This document shows positions 48,161-57,817 of a stretch of DNA of 64,000 nucleotides, piece by piece (position 1 is the first letter of the stretch; every line of letters begins with the position of its first letter). The DNA comes from Rhodoplanes serenus. GTDB taxonomy: Bacteria; Pseudomonadota; Alphaproteobacteria; Rhizobiales; Xanthobacteraceae. The notes below the pieces were generated by a model. The model ran no database searches. It saw only the letters and a list, made by a program, of their open reading frames with translations, and had not been told where the DNA came from. The position numbers and the translations under genes were made by a program. The stretch covers positions 1 through 64,000 of the forward strand of contig CAMAWG010000002.1 in NCBI GenBank assembly GCA_945861855.1, read 5' to 3'.

Positions 48161-49233
48161 TGGCGAGCATTTCGATCAAGGGCCTGACGAAGAGCTTCAA
48201 CGCCGGCGACGACGCCCCGGCGGCGGTGGCGAATCTCGACCTCGACATCAAGGACAACCAGTTCGTCACGCTGTTGGGCCCAAGCGGGTGCGGGAAGACC
48301 ACCACCCTGCGCATGATCGCCGGCTATATCCTGCCGGACGCCGGTACCATCCATGTCGACGGACGGCTCGTCTCGGCGCCGGGCAACGTCGTGCCGCCCG
48401 ACCAGCGCGGCATGGGCATGGTGTTCCAGAACTACGCGGTATGGCCGCACAAAACCGTGTACCAGAACGTCGTGTTCGGCTTGAAGCTGCGCAAGATGCC
48501 CGCCGCGCGATTGAAGGCGAAGATGGAAGAGACACTCGCACTCGTGAACCTCACGGGCCTCGAGCAGCGCTACCCGAATGAGCTGTCCGGCGGCCAGCAG
48601 CAGCGCGTGGCGCTGGCGCGCAGCCTCGTGGTCGAGCCTGAGATCCTGCTGCTCGACGAGCCGCTATCCAACCTCGACGCCAAGCTGCGCGAAAACATGA
48701 GGGTCGAGCTCAAGCGCCTGCAGCGCCGCACCGGGATCACCTTCGTCTATGTCACCCACGACCAGGCCGAGGCGCTCGCCCTGTCCGATCACATTGCGGT
48801 CATGCACGGCGGCCGCCTGCAGCAGTACGGCACGCCGCAGGACGTTTACGCCCGGCCGGCCAATCGCGTGGTCGCCGACTTCATGGGGCTGGTCAATCTG
48901 GTTCCCGCGAAGGTGGCGGGGCCGGGCACGCTCGAAGCAGCCGGCGGATTGAAACTGCAAGTGGCACTTCCGGACGGCATCAAGACCGGCGACAGCGTCG
49001 AGGTTTCGATCCGCCCCGAGAACATCCGCCTCAATGCGGCCGGGAACGGCGCGCCCGCCACCGTCAGCGAGCGGACCTTCCTGGGCAACATCACCGAATA
49101 CTACGCGAGCCTCGACTCCGGTCCGACGCTTCGGGTACAGACCCACCCGGCGCAGGTCTTCGCGGTCGGCGACAAGGTCGCCGTCGAGATCGACGCCACC
49201 CAATGCAGCGTGTTTCGCAGTTCCGCGCCTTGA
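48160..49233 (+). CDS. ABC transporter ATP-binding protein (FbpC/PotA-like)
   Basis: LLGPSGCGKTTTLRMIAGYILPDAG...LSGGQQQRVALARSLVVEPEILLLDEPLSNLDAKLRENMRVELKRLQRRTGITFVYVTHDQAEALALSD; 1-nt TAATG overlap with the permease. Confidence 0.95.
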   Translation: MASISIKGLTKSFNAGDDAPAAVANLDLDIKDNQFVTLLGPSGCGKTTTLRMIAGYILPDAGTIHVDGRLVSAPGNVVPPDQRGMGMVFQNYAVWPHKTVYQNVVFGLKLRKMPAARLKAKMEETLALVNLTGLEQRYPNELSGGQQQRVALARSLVVEPEILLLDEPLSNLDAKLRENMRVELKRLQRRTGITFVYVTHDQAEALALSDHIAVMHGGRLQQYGTPQDVYARPANRVVADFMGLVNLVPAKVAGPGTLEAAGGLKLQVALPDGIKTGDSVEVSIRPENIRLNAAGNGAPATVSERTFLGNITEYYASLDSGPTLRVQTHPAQVFAVGDKVAVEIDATQCSVFRSSAP

Positions 49234-49261
49234 TATTCCAGCATCCACAGGGAGCAGCCTC

Positions 49262-50209
49262 GTGACGACGCAGGTCGAAAACATCCACATCCAGGGCAAC
49301 GAGCACTGGACCCAGAAGGGGGACGCCAAGCTGTTCCTTTGGGAAAAACGGCGCGCGAAGAACACCCAGGAACGCGGCACGATCCTGTTCGTTCACGGCT
49401 CCTCGATGGCCTCGCAGCCGACATTCGACCTGCAGGTGCCGGGCCGGCCGGGCGCCATGGACTATTTCGCCGGCCAGGGCTTCGACACCTGGAGCGTGGA
49501 CATGGAGGGCTACGGCCGCTCGACAAAGGATCGCGGCATCGACGCCACGATCTCCGAGGGCGCCGACGACCTGAAGGCCGCGACCGACTACATCTTCAAG
49601 ACCCGCAATCACACCGGCCCGCTTCTGGTCTATGGCATCTCGTCGGGCGCATTGCGCGCGGCATTGTTCGCGCAGCGTCATCCCAACCGCGTCAAGCGGC
49701 TCGCCCTCGACGCGCATGTATGGACCGGCGAAGGCAGCCCGACGCTGGCCGAACGCAAGAAGCGGTTGCCGGAGCTGCTCAAAAACAAGCGGCGCCCGAT
49801 CGACCGCAAGTTCGTGCGTTCGATCTTCGAACGCGACCATCCCGGCACCGCCGACGACAACGTGATCGAAGCCTTCGCCACCCACATCCTCGAACTTGAC
49901 GATTCGATCCCGAACGGCACCTACATCGACATGTGCAACCACCTGCCGGTGGTCGATCCGACCAAGATCGTGGTGCCGACCCTCGTCATGCGCGGCGAGT
50001 ACGACGGTATCGCGAGCTTCGAGGACTTGTTGAAGTTCTTCGAGAAGCTGCCGAACCCCGACAAGACCTTCGCGGTGATGCCGGGCATCGCGCATGCCTC
50101 GTTCCAGCAGAAGAACTACATGATCGCCTATCACATCCTGCTGAGCTTCTTCACACAGCCGGAACCGATCTATTCAACGTACAAGCCGGGCCAAACCGGC
50201 ACGCACTAA
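49262..50209 (+). CDS. Alpha/beta hydrolase (GTG start)
   Basis: GTILFVHGSSMASQPTFDLQVPGRPGAMDYFAGQGFDTWSVDMEGYGRSTKDRG...LLVYGISSGALRAALFAQRHPNRVKRLALDA...PTLVMRGEYDGIASFEDL; SD aggga upstream. Confidence 0.85.
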   Translation: MTTQVENIHIQGNEHWTQKGDAKLFLWEKRRAKNTQERGTILFVHGSSMASQPTFDLQVPGRPGAMDYFAGQGFDTWSVDMEGYGRSTKDRGIDATISEGADDLKAATDYIFKTRNHTGPLLVYGISSGALRAALFAQRHPNRVKRLALDAHVWTGEGSPTLAERKKRLPELLKNKRRPIDRKFVRSIFERDHPGTADDNVIEAFATHILELDDSIPNGTYIDMCNHLPVVDPTKIVVPTLVMRGEYDGIASFEDLLKFFEKLPNPDKTFAVMPGIAHASFQQKNYMIAYHILLSFFTQPEPIYSTYKPGQTGTH

Positions 50210-50217
50210 CGCTGCAA

Positions 50218-50299
50218 CGTCATGGCCGGGCTTGTTCCGGCCATCCACGCCTTCCTTCGAAGCAAGGCGTGGATGCCCGGCACAAGGCCGGGCATGACA
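50218..50299. repeat. Family A palindromic repeat, copy 3
   Basis: cgtcatggccgggcttgttccggccatccacgccttccttcgaagcaaggcgtggatgcccggcacaaggccgggcatgaca. Confidence 0.88.
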
Positions 50300-50323
50300 A
50301 ACATAAATGCTCAGGAGGAAACA

Positions 50324-51334
50324 ATGTTCAAGCGCAGAGACATGCTCGCGGCACTCGCCGTACTGACATTCGCCGGAACCGCGTCAGCCCAGGACGCCGT
50401 TGACGTCGCCAAGGCCAAGGCCGAAGGCAAGGTGGTCTGGTACACCTCGACCCCGCTGCCGCAGGCCCAGAAGATCGTCAACATGTTCGAGAAGGAACAC
50501 GGCATCAAGGTCGAGCTGTTCCGCTCCGGCGGCTCCGCGATCCTGCGCCGCTTCCAGCAGGAACACGACGCCGGACGGATCGCCGCCGACGTGCTGACGA
50601 CGTCCGATCCCGCCGCGGCGGCCATGCTCGCGCGCAAGGGCGTGTTCGTGGCGTTCAAGGCGAAGAACTTCGACAGGATTCCCGATGCCGCCAAGGACAA
50701 GGACGGCTACTTCATCGCGCAGCGCTTGAATCTGATGACGAACTACCTGCGCTCCGACAAGGTCCCGGCAGCCGACGAACCGAAGACCTGGAACGACCTC
50801 ACCAACCCGAAATACAAGGGAATGCTGGTGATCGGCGATCCCTCGTTCACCTCGCTGCTGGTGTCGGTGGTCGGCATGATGTCCAAGGAGCGCGGCTGGG
50901 GCTTCTACGAGAAGCTGCGCGCCAACGACACGATGGTGGTGCAGGGCAATCAGCAGGCGTCCGACATGCTCAAGCGCGGCGAGCGGCTGATCGCGGTCGG
51001 CGCGCTCGATTCCTACGCCGCCGAGGACCGCAAAGCCGGCCACCCGATGAAGACGCTCTACCCGAGCGACGGCGTGTTCGTCATCCCCTCGCCGACCTCG
51101 GTGGTGAAGGGCGGACCGAACCCGAATGCCGCCAAGCTGTTCGCCGAATTCAACATCAGCGACGAGGTGCAGAAGATGTTCCCCGCCGACGGAGGCTTTG
51201 CGGCGCGCGGCGACATCGCGGCGCCGGCCGGGTCGCCGCTGCTGTCGAGCCTGAAGATCCTGCCGGTGGACTACGACTACACCGAGAAGGAAGCCCCGCG
51301 CATCAAGAAGCGGTTCAATGAGGTGTTTCAGTAG
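50324..51334 (+). CDS. Extracellular solute-binding protein (iron/FbpA-type)
   Basis: Signal peptide MFKRRDMLAALAVLTFAGTASAQ; KVVWYTSTPLPQAQKIVNMFEKEHGIKVELFRSGGSAILRRFQQEHDAGRIAADVLTTSDPAAAAMLARKGVFV; SD aggagga. Confidence 0.92.
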   Translation: MFKRRDMLAALAVLTFAGTASAQDAVDVAKAKAEGKVVWYTSTPLPQAQKIVNMFEKEHGIKVELFRSGGSAILRRFQQEHDAGRIAADVLTTSDPAAAAMLARKGVFVAFKAKNFDRIPDAAKDKDGYFIAQRLNLMTNYLRSDKVPAADEPKTWNDLTNPKYKGMLVIGDPSFTSLLVSVVGMMSKERGWGFYEKLRANDTMVVQGNQQASDMLKRGERLIAVGALDSYAAEDRKAGHPMKTLYPSDGVFVIPSPTSVVKGGPNPNAAKLFAEFNISDEVQKMFPADGGFAARGDIAAPAGSPLLSSLKILPVDYDYTEKEAPRIKKRFNEVFQ

Positions 51335-51360
51335 GCGATCAAAGGATACGGCATCTCGTT

Positions 51361-51448
51361 CGTCATGGCCGGGCTTGTCCCGGCCATCCACGTCTTGTTC
51401 CAATGCCAAGAAACGCGTGGATGCCCGGCACAAGGCCGGGCATGACGT
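51361..51448. repeat. Family A palindromic repeat, copy 4
   Basis: cgtcatggccgggcttgtcccggccatccacgtcttg...aacgcgtggatgcccggcacaaggccgggcatgacg, between convergent genes. Confidence 0.88.
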
Positions 51449-51458
51449 GGACAGGTAG

Positions 51459-54400
51459 CTACAAAGAAGTCGCCGCCTTGCGAGGGCTCAGCGTCTCGTC
51501 CAGCACCTGCACCGGTCCGCGGCCGCCGAGCCGGCGATGCAGCCGGTCGAGCAGCAGGTAGATCACCGGCGTCGTGTAGAGCGTGAGGATCTGCGACACC
51601 AGCAGGCCGCCGACGATGGTCATGCCGAGCGGGCGCCGCAGCTCCGAGCCCGGCCCGGTCGCGACGATCAGCGGCAGCGCGCCGAGCATGGCGGCGAGCG
51701 TCGTCATCATGATCGGGCGAAAGCGCGCCAGGCACGCCTCGCGGATCGCCTGCGCCGGCGCGAGCCCGCCCTCGCGTTCCGCCGCGAGCGCGAAGTCCAC
51801 CATCATGATGCCGTTCTTCTTGACGATGCCGATCAGCAGGATGATGCCGATGAAGGCGATCACGGTCAGCTCGGCGCCGAACAGTTGCAGCGCCAGCAGC
51901 GCGCCAAGGCCCGCGGACGGCAAGGTCGAGATGATCGTCAGTGGATGCGCCAGGCTCTCGTACAACACTCCGAGGATGATGTAGACCGCCAGCAGCGCCG
52001 CAAGGATCACCATCGGCTGCGCGCCGACCGAGCTGCGGTGCGCTTTCGCGTCGCCGGCGAACTCGGTGTGCAGCGTGTCCGGCAGATGCAGCTCGGCCAC
52101 CGCCTTTTCGATCGCGGCGGAAGCGACCTCGATCGGGATGTTGGGAGCGAGGTTGTAGGTGATGGTCACCGCCGGAAACGACCCCTGGTGGTTGATGACC
52201 AGCGGCGCCAGGGCCTTCTCGATGCGCGCCACGCTGGAGAGCGGCACCTGCGTGTTGCCGTTGCCCGCGACATAGACCTGCGTGAGATCGGAAGGGTCGC
52301 GCCGGAACAGATCGTCGACCTCGAGAATGACGCGATACTGGTTGCGCTCCGAATAGATGGTGGAAATCTGCCGCTGCGAGAAGGCGTTGTTGAGCGCATT
52401 GGCAATGTCCTGGATGCGCACGCCGAGCCGCGAGGCCGCGGTCCGGTCGATCACGACATTGGCCTGCAGGCCGTTCTGCTCGCGGTCGGTGGTGACGTCG
52501 GTCAGCTCGGGCAGGCTCTGCACCTTGGCGACGACGCGCGGCACGAGCCTGAGCAACTCATCGAGATCGGGGTCCCACAGCGTGAACTGATACGACGAGC
52601 TTGACTGGCGGCCGCCGGCGCGAATGTCCTGCGCCGGAAACATGAACACCCTCATTCCGCCGACATCCAGGAGCTTGGGCCGCAGGCGGTTGATGACCTG
52701 CTGTGAGCTGACGTTGCCGCGCTCAGACGGGGCCTTCAGGCTGATGAACAGCCGGCCGTTGTTGACCGAGGCGTTGTACGAGGAGGCTCCGACCGACGAT
52801 CCGACATAGGCCACCGCCGGGTCTGACAGCACGATCTGGGTCGCGCGCTGCTGCAGGTCCTTCATCGATTCGAACGAGATGTCCGGCGCGGCGCGGGTGC
52901 CGCCGAAGATCAGGCCGGTGTCGTCCTGCGGGAAGAAGCCCTTTGGCGTCTGGATGTAGAGCCATGTGGTGAGCCCGATGGTGGCGAGGAACACCAGCAG
53001 CGTCAGGTATCGATGGCGGAGCACGACGTCGAGGGATGCCGCATAGGCCGCCACCGTGCGGTTGAGAACGCCTTCCACGAGGCGGTCAAGCCAGGTGGCA
53101 TTGCGGCTCGGCGCGGCCTTGACGAAATGCGCGCAGATCATTGGCGTCAGCGACAGCGAAACCACCATCGAGATGGCGATGGCGAACGTCAGCGTCAGCG
53201 AGAATTCGGCGAACAGCCGCCCGACCACCCCGCCCATGAACAGCAGCGGCGTGAAGGCCGCCACCAGCGAGACGCTGATCGAGATCACCGTGAAGCCGAT
53301 CTGGCGCGCGCCCTCGATGGTGGCGCGGAGCGGCGTCATGCCCTTTTCGAGATTGCGGAACACGTTCTCGATCACGACGATGGCGTCGTCGACCACGAAT
53401 CCGACCGACACCGCGAGCGCCATCAGCGAGATGTTGTCGATCGAGAAGCCTGCGACCCACATCGCGGCGCAAGTTCCCGCCAGCGACAGCGGCACCGTGA
53501 CGCCCGCCGCGATCGTGGCCGCCGCCCGGCGCAGGAACAGAAACACCACCAGCATCACCAGCGCGATGGTGGCGGCAAGCGTGAACTGCATGTCCCGGAT
53601 GCTGGCGCGGATGGTGGTCGTGCGGTCGGACAGCACCGATATCTCGACGCTCGCCGGGATCCAGCGCTTGAGCTCCGGCAGCAGCTCGTAGATGCGGTCC
53701 ACCGTGTCGATCACGTTGGCGTCGGCCTGCTTGGTGATGACCAGCAGCACCGAAGGCTGGGCGTTGAACCATGCGGCGGAGCGGCTGTTGCGCACGCCAA
53801 GCTCGACATCGGCGATGGCGCCGAGCCGGACCACGGTGCCGTTGGCGGATTTCACCACCAGGTTCTTGTAGTCGGGCACGGTGCGGAGTTGGTCGTTGCT
53901 GCCGATGGTCCGTGCGAGGTCGGGTCCGTCGAACGTGCCGAGCGCGCTGGTGGAATTGGCGTTGGCGACGGCGGCGCGCACGTCCTCCAGGCTCAGGCCC
54001 ATCGAGGCGACGGCGACCGGATTGACCCGGATGCGCATCGCCGGCTGCTCGGCGCCGTTGACCGTCACCTCGGCCACGCCGTCGACCTGGGCGATGCGCT
54101 GGGCGATGACGCTGTCGGCAACGTCGTACATGTTGCTCGCCAGCATGGTCTTGGAGGTCAGCGCCAGGATCATGATCGGGGCGGCCGACGGATTGACCTT
54201 GCGCATGGCCGGCAAGGTCGGCAGATCGCCGGGCAGATCGGTCAGGGCCGCGTTGAGCGCCGCCTGCACGTCGCGCGCGGCGCCGTCGATGCCGCGGGCG
54301 AGGTCGAACTGGATGGTGATGCTGCTCGAGCCGAGCGAACTGGACGAGGTGATCTCGGTGACACCGGGAATTTCGCCGAGCCGGCGTTCGAGCGGGGCGG

Positions 54401-54599
54401 CGACGGTCGCGGCCATGATGGTCGGGTCGGCGCCGGGGCGGCTCGCCGAGACGCGGATGGTCGGGAACTCGACCGTCGGCATGCTCGACACCGGCAGGAA
54501 GCCGTAGGCCACGATGCCGGTGAGAAACAGGCCGATCGCGAGCAGCGCGGTGCCGACCGGACGGCGGATGAACGGATAGGAGAAATTCACCGCCGTCAC
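51459..54599 (-). CDS. Efflux RND transporter permease subunit (MdtC-like)
   Basis: VTAVNFSYPFIRRPVGTALLAIGLFLTGIVAYGFLPVSSMPTVEFPTIRVSASRPGADPTIMAATVAAPLERRLGEIPGV; GTGA overlap with the upstream RND gene. Confidence 0.93.
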   Translation of the reverse strand: MTAVNFSYPFIRRPVGTALLAIGLFLTGIVAYGFLPVSSMPTVEFPTIRVSASRPGADPTIMAATVAAPLERRLGEIPGVTEITSSSSLGSSSITIQFDLARGIDGAARDVQAALNAALTDLPGDLPTLPAMRKVNPSAAPIMILALTSKTMLASNMYDVADSVIAQRIAQVDGVAEVTVNGAEQPAMRIRVNPVAVASMGLSLEDVRAAVANANSTSALGTFDGPDLARTIGSNDQLRTVPDYKNLVVKSANGTVVRLGAIADVELGVRNSRSAAWFNAQPSVLLVITKQADANVIDTVDRIYELLPELKRWIPASVEISVLSDRTTTIRASIRDMQFTLAATIALVMLVVFLFLRRAAATIAAGVTVPLSLAGTCAAMWVAGFSIDNISLMALAVSVGFVVDDAIVVIENVFRNLEKGMTPLRATIEGARQIGFTVISISVSLVAAFTPLLFMGGVVGRLFAEFSLTLTFAIAISMVVSLSLTPMICAHFVKAAPSRNATWLDRLVEGVLNRTVAAYAASLDVVLRHRYLTLLVFLATIGLTTWLYIQTPKGFFPQDDTGLIFGGTRAAPDISFESMKDLQQRATQIVLSDPAVAYVGSSVGASSYNASVNNGRLFISLKAPSERGNVSSQQVINRLRPKLLDVGGMRVFMFPAQDIRAGGRQSSSSYQFTLWDPDLDELLRLVPRVVAKVQSLPELTDVTTDREQNGLQANVVIDRTAASRLGVRIQDIANALNNAFSQRQISTIYSERNQYRVILEVDDLFRRDPSDLTQVYVAGNGNTQVPLSSVARIEKALAPLVINHQGSFPAVTITYNLAPNIPIEVASAAIEKAVAELHLPDTLHTEFAGDAKAHRSSVGAQPMVILAALLAVYIILGVLYESLAHPLTIISTLPSAGLGALLALQLFGAELTVIAFIGIILLIGIVKKNGIMMVDFALAAEREGGLAPAQAIREACLARFRPIMMTTLAAMLGALPLIVATGPGSELRRPLGMTIVGGLLVSQILTLYTTPVIYLLLDRLHRRLGGRGPVQVLDETLSPRKAATSL

Positions 54600-57500
54600 T
54601 CCGCCGCGGCGCGCGGCGCGTCCCGGCCGGGACGCGGCACCGGCGCGACGAACGGCGCGGTGCGGGTGAAGCGCTGCTTGAGCCGCTCCATGGCGAGGTA
54701 GATCACCGGCGTGGTGTAGAGCGTGAGAAGCTGGCTCAGCAGCAGGCCGCCGACGATGGTGATGCCGAGCGGGTTGCGAAGCTCGGAGCCGGTGCCGCTC
54801 TCCAAAGCGAGGGGGATCGCGCCGAACAGGGCGGCGAGCGTCGTCATCATGATCGGGCGGAAGCGCAGCAGCGAGGCCTGCACGATCGAATCGCGCGGCG
54901 ACATGCCTCGCCCGCGCTCGGCTTCGAGCGCGAAGTCGATCATCATGATCGCGTTCTTTTTGACGATGCCCATGAGCAGGACGATGCCGATGAGCGCGAT
55001 CACCGAGAGATCGTAGCCGAGCAGCATCAGCGCCAGCAGCGCGCCGACGCCGGCCGAGGGCAGCGTGGACAGGATGGTGATCGGGTGGATCAGGCTCTCG
55101 TACAGCACGCCCAGCACGATGTAGATGGCGATCGCGGCGGCGAGAATGAGCCACGGCTGGCCGGCCAGCGACTTGTCGAACTCGGCGGAGTCGCCGGAAT
55201 AGGAGCCGGTCACCGACCACGGCATTTCGATGGCGCGCGTCGCCTGCGAGATCGCGGCGACCGCGTCGGAGAGCGCAGAGCCGGGCGGCAGATTGAAGCT
55301 GATGGTGATCGAAGGAAACTGCTCCTGGTGCGCGAGCGCTAGCGGCGCCGAGATGTGCTCGAAGCGGGCGAAGGCCGAGAGCGGGACCTGGTTGCTGCCG
55401 GTGACGGCATTGGGCGTCGCCGATGTGTTGGTATTGGTCGTGCCGGCCGCGGTGTTGCCTACCACCGCGGTGGTGCCGGTCGAGGTGTTGGCGCCGGTGA
55501 CGTAGAGCTTCGATAGCGCGCCGGGATCCTGCTGGTAGCGCGGATGCGCCTCCAGGATCACGCGATACTGGTTGGCCTGCGAATAGATCGTGGAAATCTG
55601 GCGCTGGCCGAAGGCGTCGTTGAGCGTGTCGTTGATCGCCTGCATGGAGACGCCGAACCGGCCGGCCTTCTCGCGGTCCACCTCGACCTTCATGCGCAGG
55701 CCGCCCTCCTGCGCCTCCGATGCGACGTCGAGCAGCCGCGCATCCTGCCGCAACCGCCTGGTCAGCTTCTCGGACCATTCGAGCACCTCGCCGGCGTCGG
55801 CGCCGACCAGCGTGTACTGGTAGTGCGCGCGGCTCGTCCGCGTGCTGATCTGGATGTCCTGAACCGGCTGGAAGTAGACGACCATGCCGGGGATCGGCGC
55901 GACCGCGCGCTTGAGGCGCTGGACGATGTCGTCGGCGCTCGAAGCGCGCTCGCCGCGCGCACGGAGTGTGATGGCCAGGCGGCCCGCATTCGGCGTCGGA
56001 TTCATCCGGCTGACGCCGAGGATCGAGACCAGCCCGTTGACGTCCGGGTCCTTCTTGATCGCCGCCTCGACCTGCCCCTGCAGCCGCTGCATCTGGGCGA
56101 ACGAAACTTCGGTGCCGGCTTCCGACACGGCCAAGATCAGCCCGGTGTCCTGCGAGGGAAGGAACCCCTTCGGTATGACGATGTAGAGCCAGACCGTGGC
56201 AACCAGCGTCCCGAGCGTCACCAGAAGTGTGAGACCCTGGTGGCGAAGCACCCACTCCAGGCTGCGGCCGTAAATCTCGACCGTGCGGTCGAGCGCCCGG
56301 TTGAAGAAGGCGCCGACGCGGCTGGCACCCTGGGTTGCCTTGTGGCGCAGAAGGCGGCTGCACATCATGGGCGTCAGCGTCAGAGAGACAATGGCCGAGA
56401 CCACGACGGCGATGGTCAGCGTCAGCGCGAACTCGCGGAACATCCGCCCGACCAGCCCGGTCATGAACAGCAGTGGAATGAACACGGCGATCAGCGACAT
56501 GGTCAGCGAGATCACGGTGAAGCCGATCTCGCGGGCGCCGCGCAGCGCGGCATCCAGCGGCGATTCGCCGTCCTCGATGTGGCGCACGATGTTCTCGATC
56601 ATGACGATGGCGTCGTCGACGACGAATCCGGTGCCGATGGTCAGCGCCATCAGCGACAGGTTGTCGAGCGAGAAGCCGCAGAACCACATCACCCCGAAGG
56701 TCGCGATCAGCGACAGCGGCAGGGCGACGCCGGCGATGATGGTGGCGCGAATGGTGCGCAGGAACATCAGCACCACCAGCACCACCAGCACCACGCTGAG
56801 CAGAAGCGTGAACTGCACGTCATGGATCGAGGCGCGGATCGTGGTGGTGCGGTCGTTGACGATGGTCAGCGTGACGCCGGTCGGCATGGCGCGCTGCAGC
56901 CGCGGCAGCTCGGCCTTTACCCGCTCCACCGTCTCGATCACGTTGGCGCCGGGTTGGCGCTGAATGTCGATCACGACGGCCTGCGTGCCCTGATACCAGG
57001 CTCCGACCTTGTCGTTCTCCAGGCCTTCGACGACCTGGGCGATGTCGGTCAGCAGCACCGGCGCGCCGTTGCGATAGGCCACCACCAGCGACTTGTAGGA
57101 TTCAACGCCGATCAACTGATCGTTGGCTGCGATGGTGTAGGACTGGTGCGCGCCGTCGAGCGAGCCCTTCGCTCCCGAGACATTGGCGCCGACGATAGCC
57201 TGACGCACGTCCTCCAGGCCGATGCCGTAGGCGGCGAGCCGCGAGAGATCGGCCTGGATCCGCACCGCGGGCCGGATGCCGCCCTGGATCGACACGCGGC
57301 CGACGCCGCCGACCTCGGCCAGCCGCTGCGCCATCAGCGTATCCGCAAGGTCGCTGAGGTTGCGCAGTGAAATGGTCGGCGAGGTGAGAGCGAGCGTCAG
57401 CACCGGCGCATCTGCCGGATTCACTTTGGCGTAGGTCGGCGGATAGGGAAGCCCGCGCGGCAGGGTCGAGCCCGCGGCATTGATCGCCGCCTGGACGTCC

Positions 57501-57817
57501 TGCGCGGCGCCGTCGATGTCGCGCCCGAGATTGAATTGCAGCGTGACCTGGCTGATGCCGAACGAGCTCGACGACGTCATCACCGACAGCGACGGGATCT
57601 GGCCGAACTGGCGCTCCAGCGGCGCCGTCACCAGCGCGGCGATGGTGTCCGGGCTCGCGCCCGGCAACTGGGTCGTGACCTGGATGGTCGGGAAATCCAC
57701 CTGGGGCAGCGACGACACCGGCAGCCACCAGTAGCCGAGCCACCCCCCCAGCATGATGGCGAAGGCCAGAAGCGAGGTCGCAATCGGACGCCGGATGAAG
57801 GGCGTGGAGACGCTCAT
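54596..57817 (-). CDS. Efflux RND transporter permease subunit (MdtB-like)
   Basis: MSVSTPFIRRPIATSLLAFAIMLGGWLGYWWLPVSSLPQVDFPTIQVTTQLPGASPDTIAALVTAPLERQFGQIPSL. Confidence 0.93.
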   Translation of the reverse strand: MSVSTPFIRRPIATSLLAFAIMLGGWLGYWWLPVSSLPQVDFPTIQVTTQLPGASPDTIAALVTAPLERQFGQIPSLSVMTSSSSFGISQVTLQFNLGRDIDGAAQDVQAAINAAGSTLPRGLPYPPTYAKVNPADAPVLTLALTSPTISLRNLSDLADTLMAQRLAEVGGVGRVSIQGGIRPAVRIQADLSRLAAYGIGLEDVRQAIVGANVSGAKGSLDGAHQSYTIAANDQLIGVESYKSLVVAYRNGAPVLLTDIAQVVEGLENDKVGAWYQGTQAVVIDIQRQPGANVIETVERVKAELPRLQRAMPTGVTLTIVNDRTTTIRASIHDVQFTLLLSVVLVVLVVLMFLRTIRATIIAGVALPLSLIATFGVMWFCGFSLDNLSLMALTIGTGFVVDDAIVMIENIVRHIEDGESPLDAALRGAREIGFTVISLTMSLIAVFIPLLFMTGLVGRMFREFALTLTIAVVVSAIVSLTLTPMMCSRLLRHKATQGASRVGAFFNRALDRTVEIYGRSLEWVLRHQGLTLLVTLGTLVATVWLYIVIPKGFLPSQDTGLILAVSEAGTEVSFAQMQRLQGQVEAAIKKDPDVNGLVSILGVSRMNPTPNAGRLAITLRARGERASSADDIVQRLKRAVAPIPGMVVYFQPVQDIQISTRTSRAHYQYTLVGADAGEVLEWSEKLTRRLRQDARLLDVASEAQEGGLRMKVEVDREKAGRFGVSMQAINDTLNDAFGQRQISTIYSQANQYRVILEAHPRYQQDPGALSKLYVTGANTSTGTTAVVGNTAAGTTNTNTSATPNAVTGSNQVPLSAFARFEHISAPLALAHQEQFPSITISFNLPPGSALSDAVAAISQATRAIEMPWSVTGSYSGDSAEFDKSLAGQPWLILAAAIAIYIVLGVLYESLIHPITILSTLPSAGVGALLALMLLGYDLSVIALIGIVLLMGIVKKNAIMMIDFALEAERGRGMSPRDSIVQASLLRFRPIMMTTLAALFGAIPLALESGTGSELRNPLGITIVGGLLLSQLLTLYTTPVIYLAMERLKQRFTRTAPFVAPVPRPGRDAPRAAAE

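Noticed and set aside
51459-56687. 1742-aa single minus-strand ORF
   Set aside because: Only the 51459-54599 part encodes an RND permease. The upstream extension is an out-of-frame shadow of the neighbouring RND gene. The GTG at 54599 with GTGA overlap is the sensible start.
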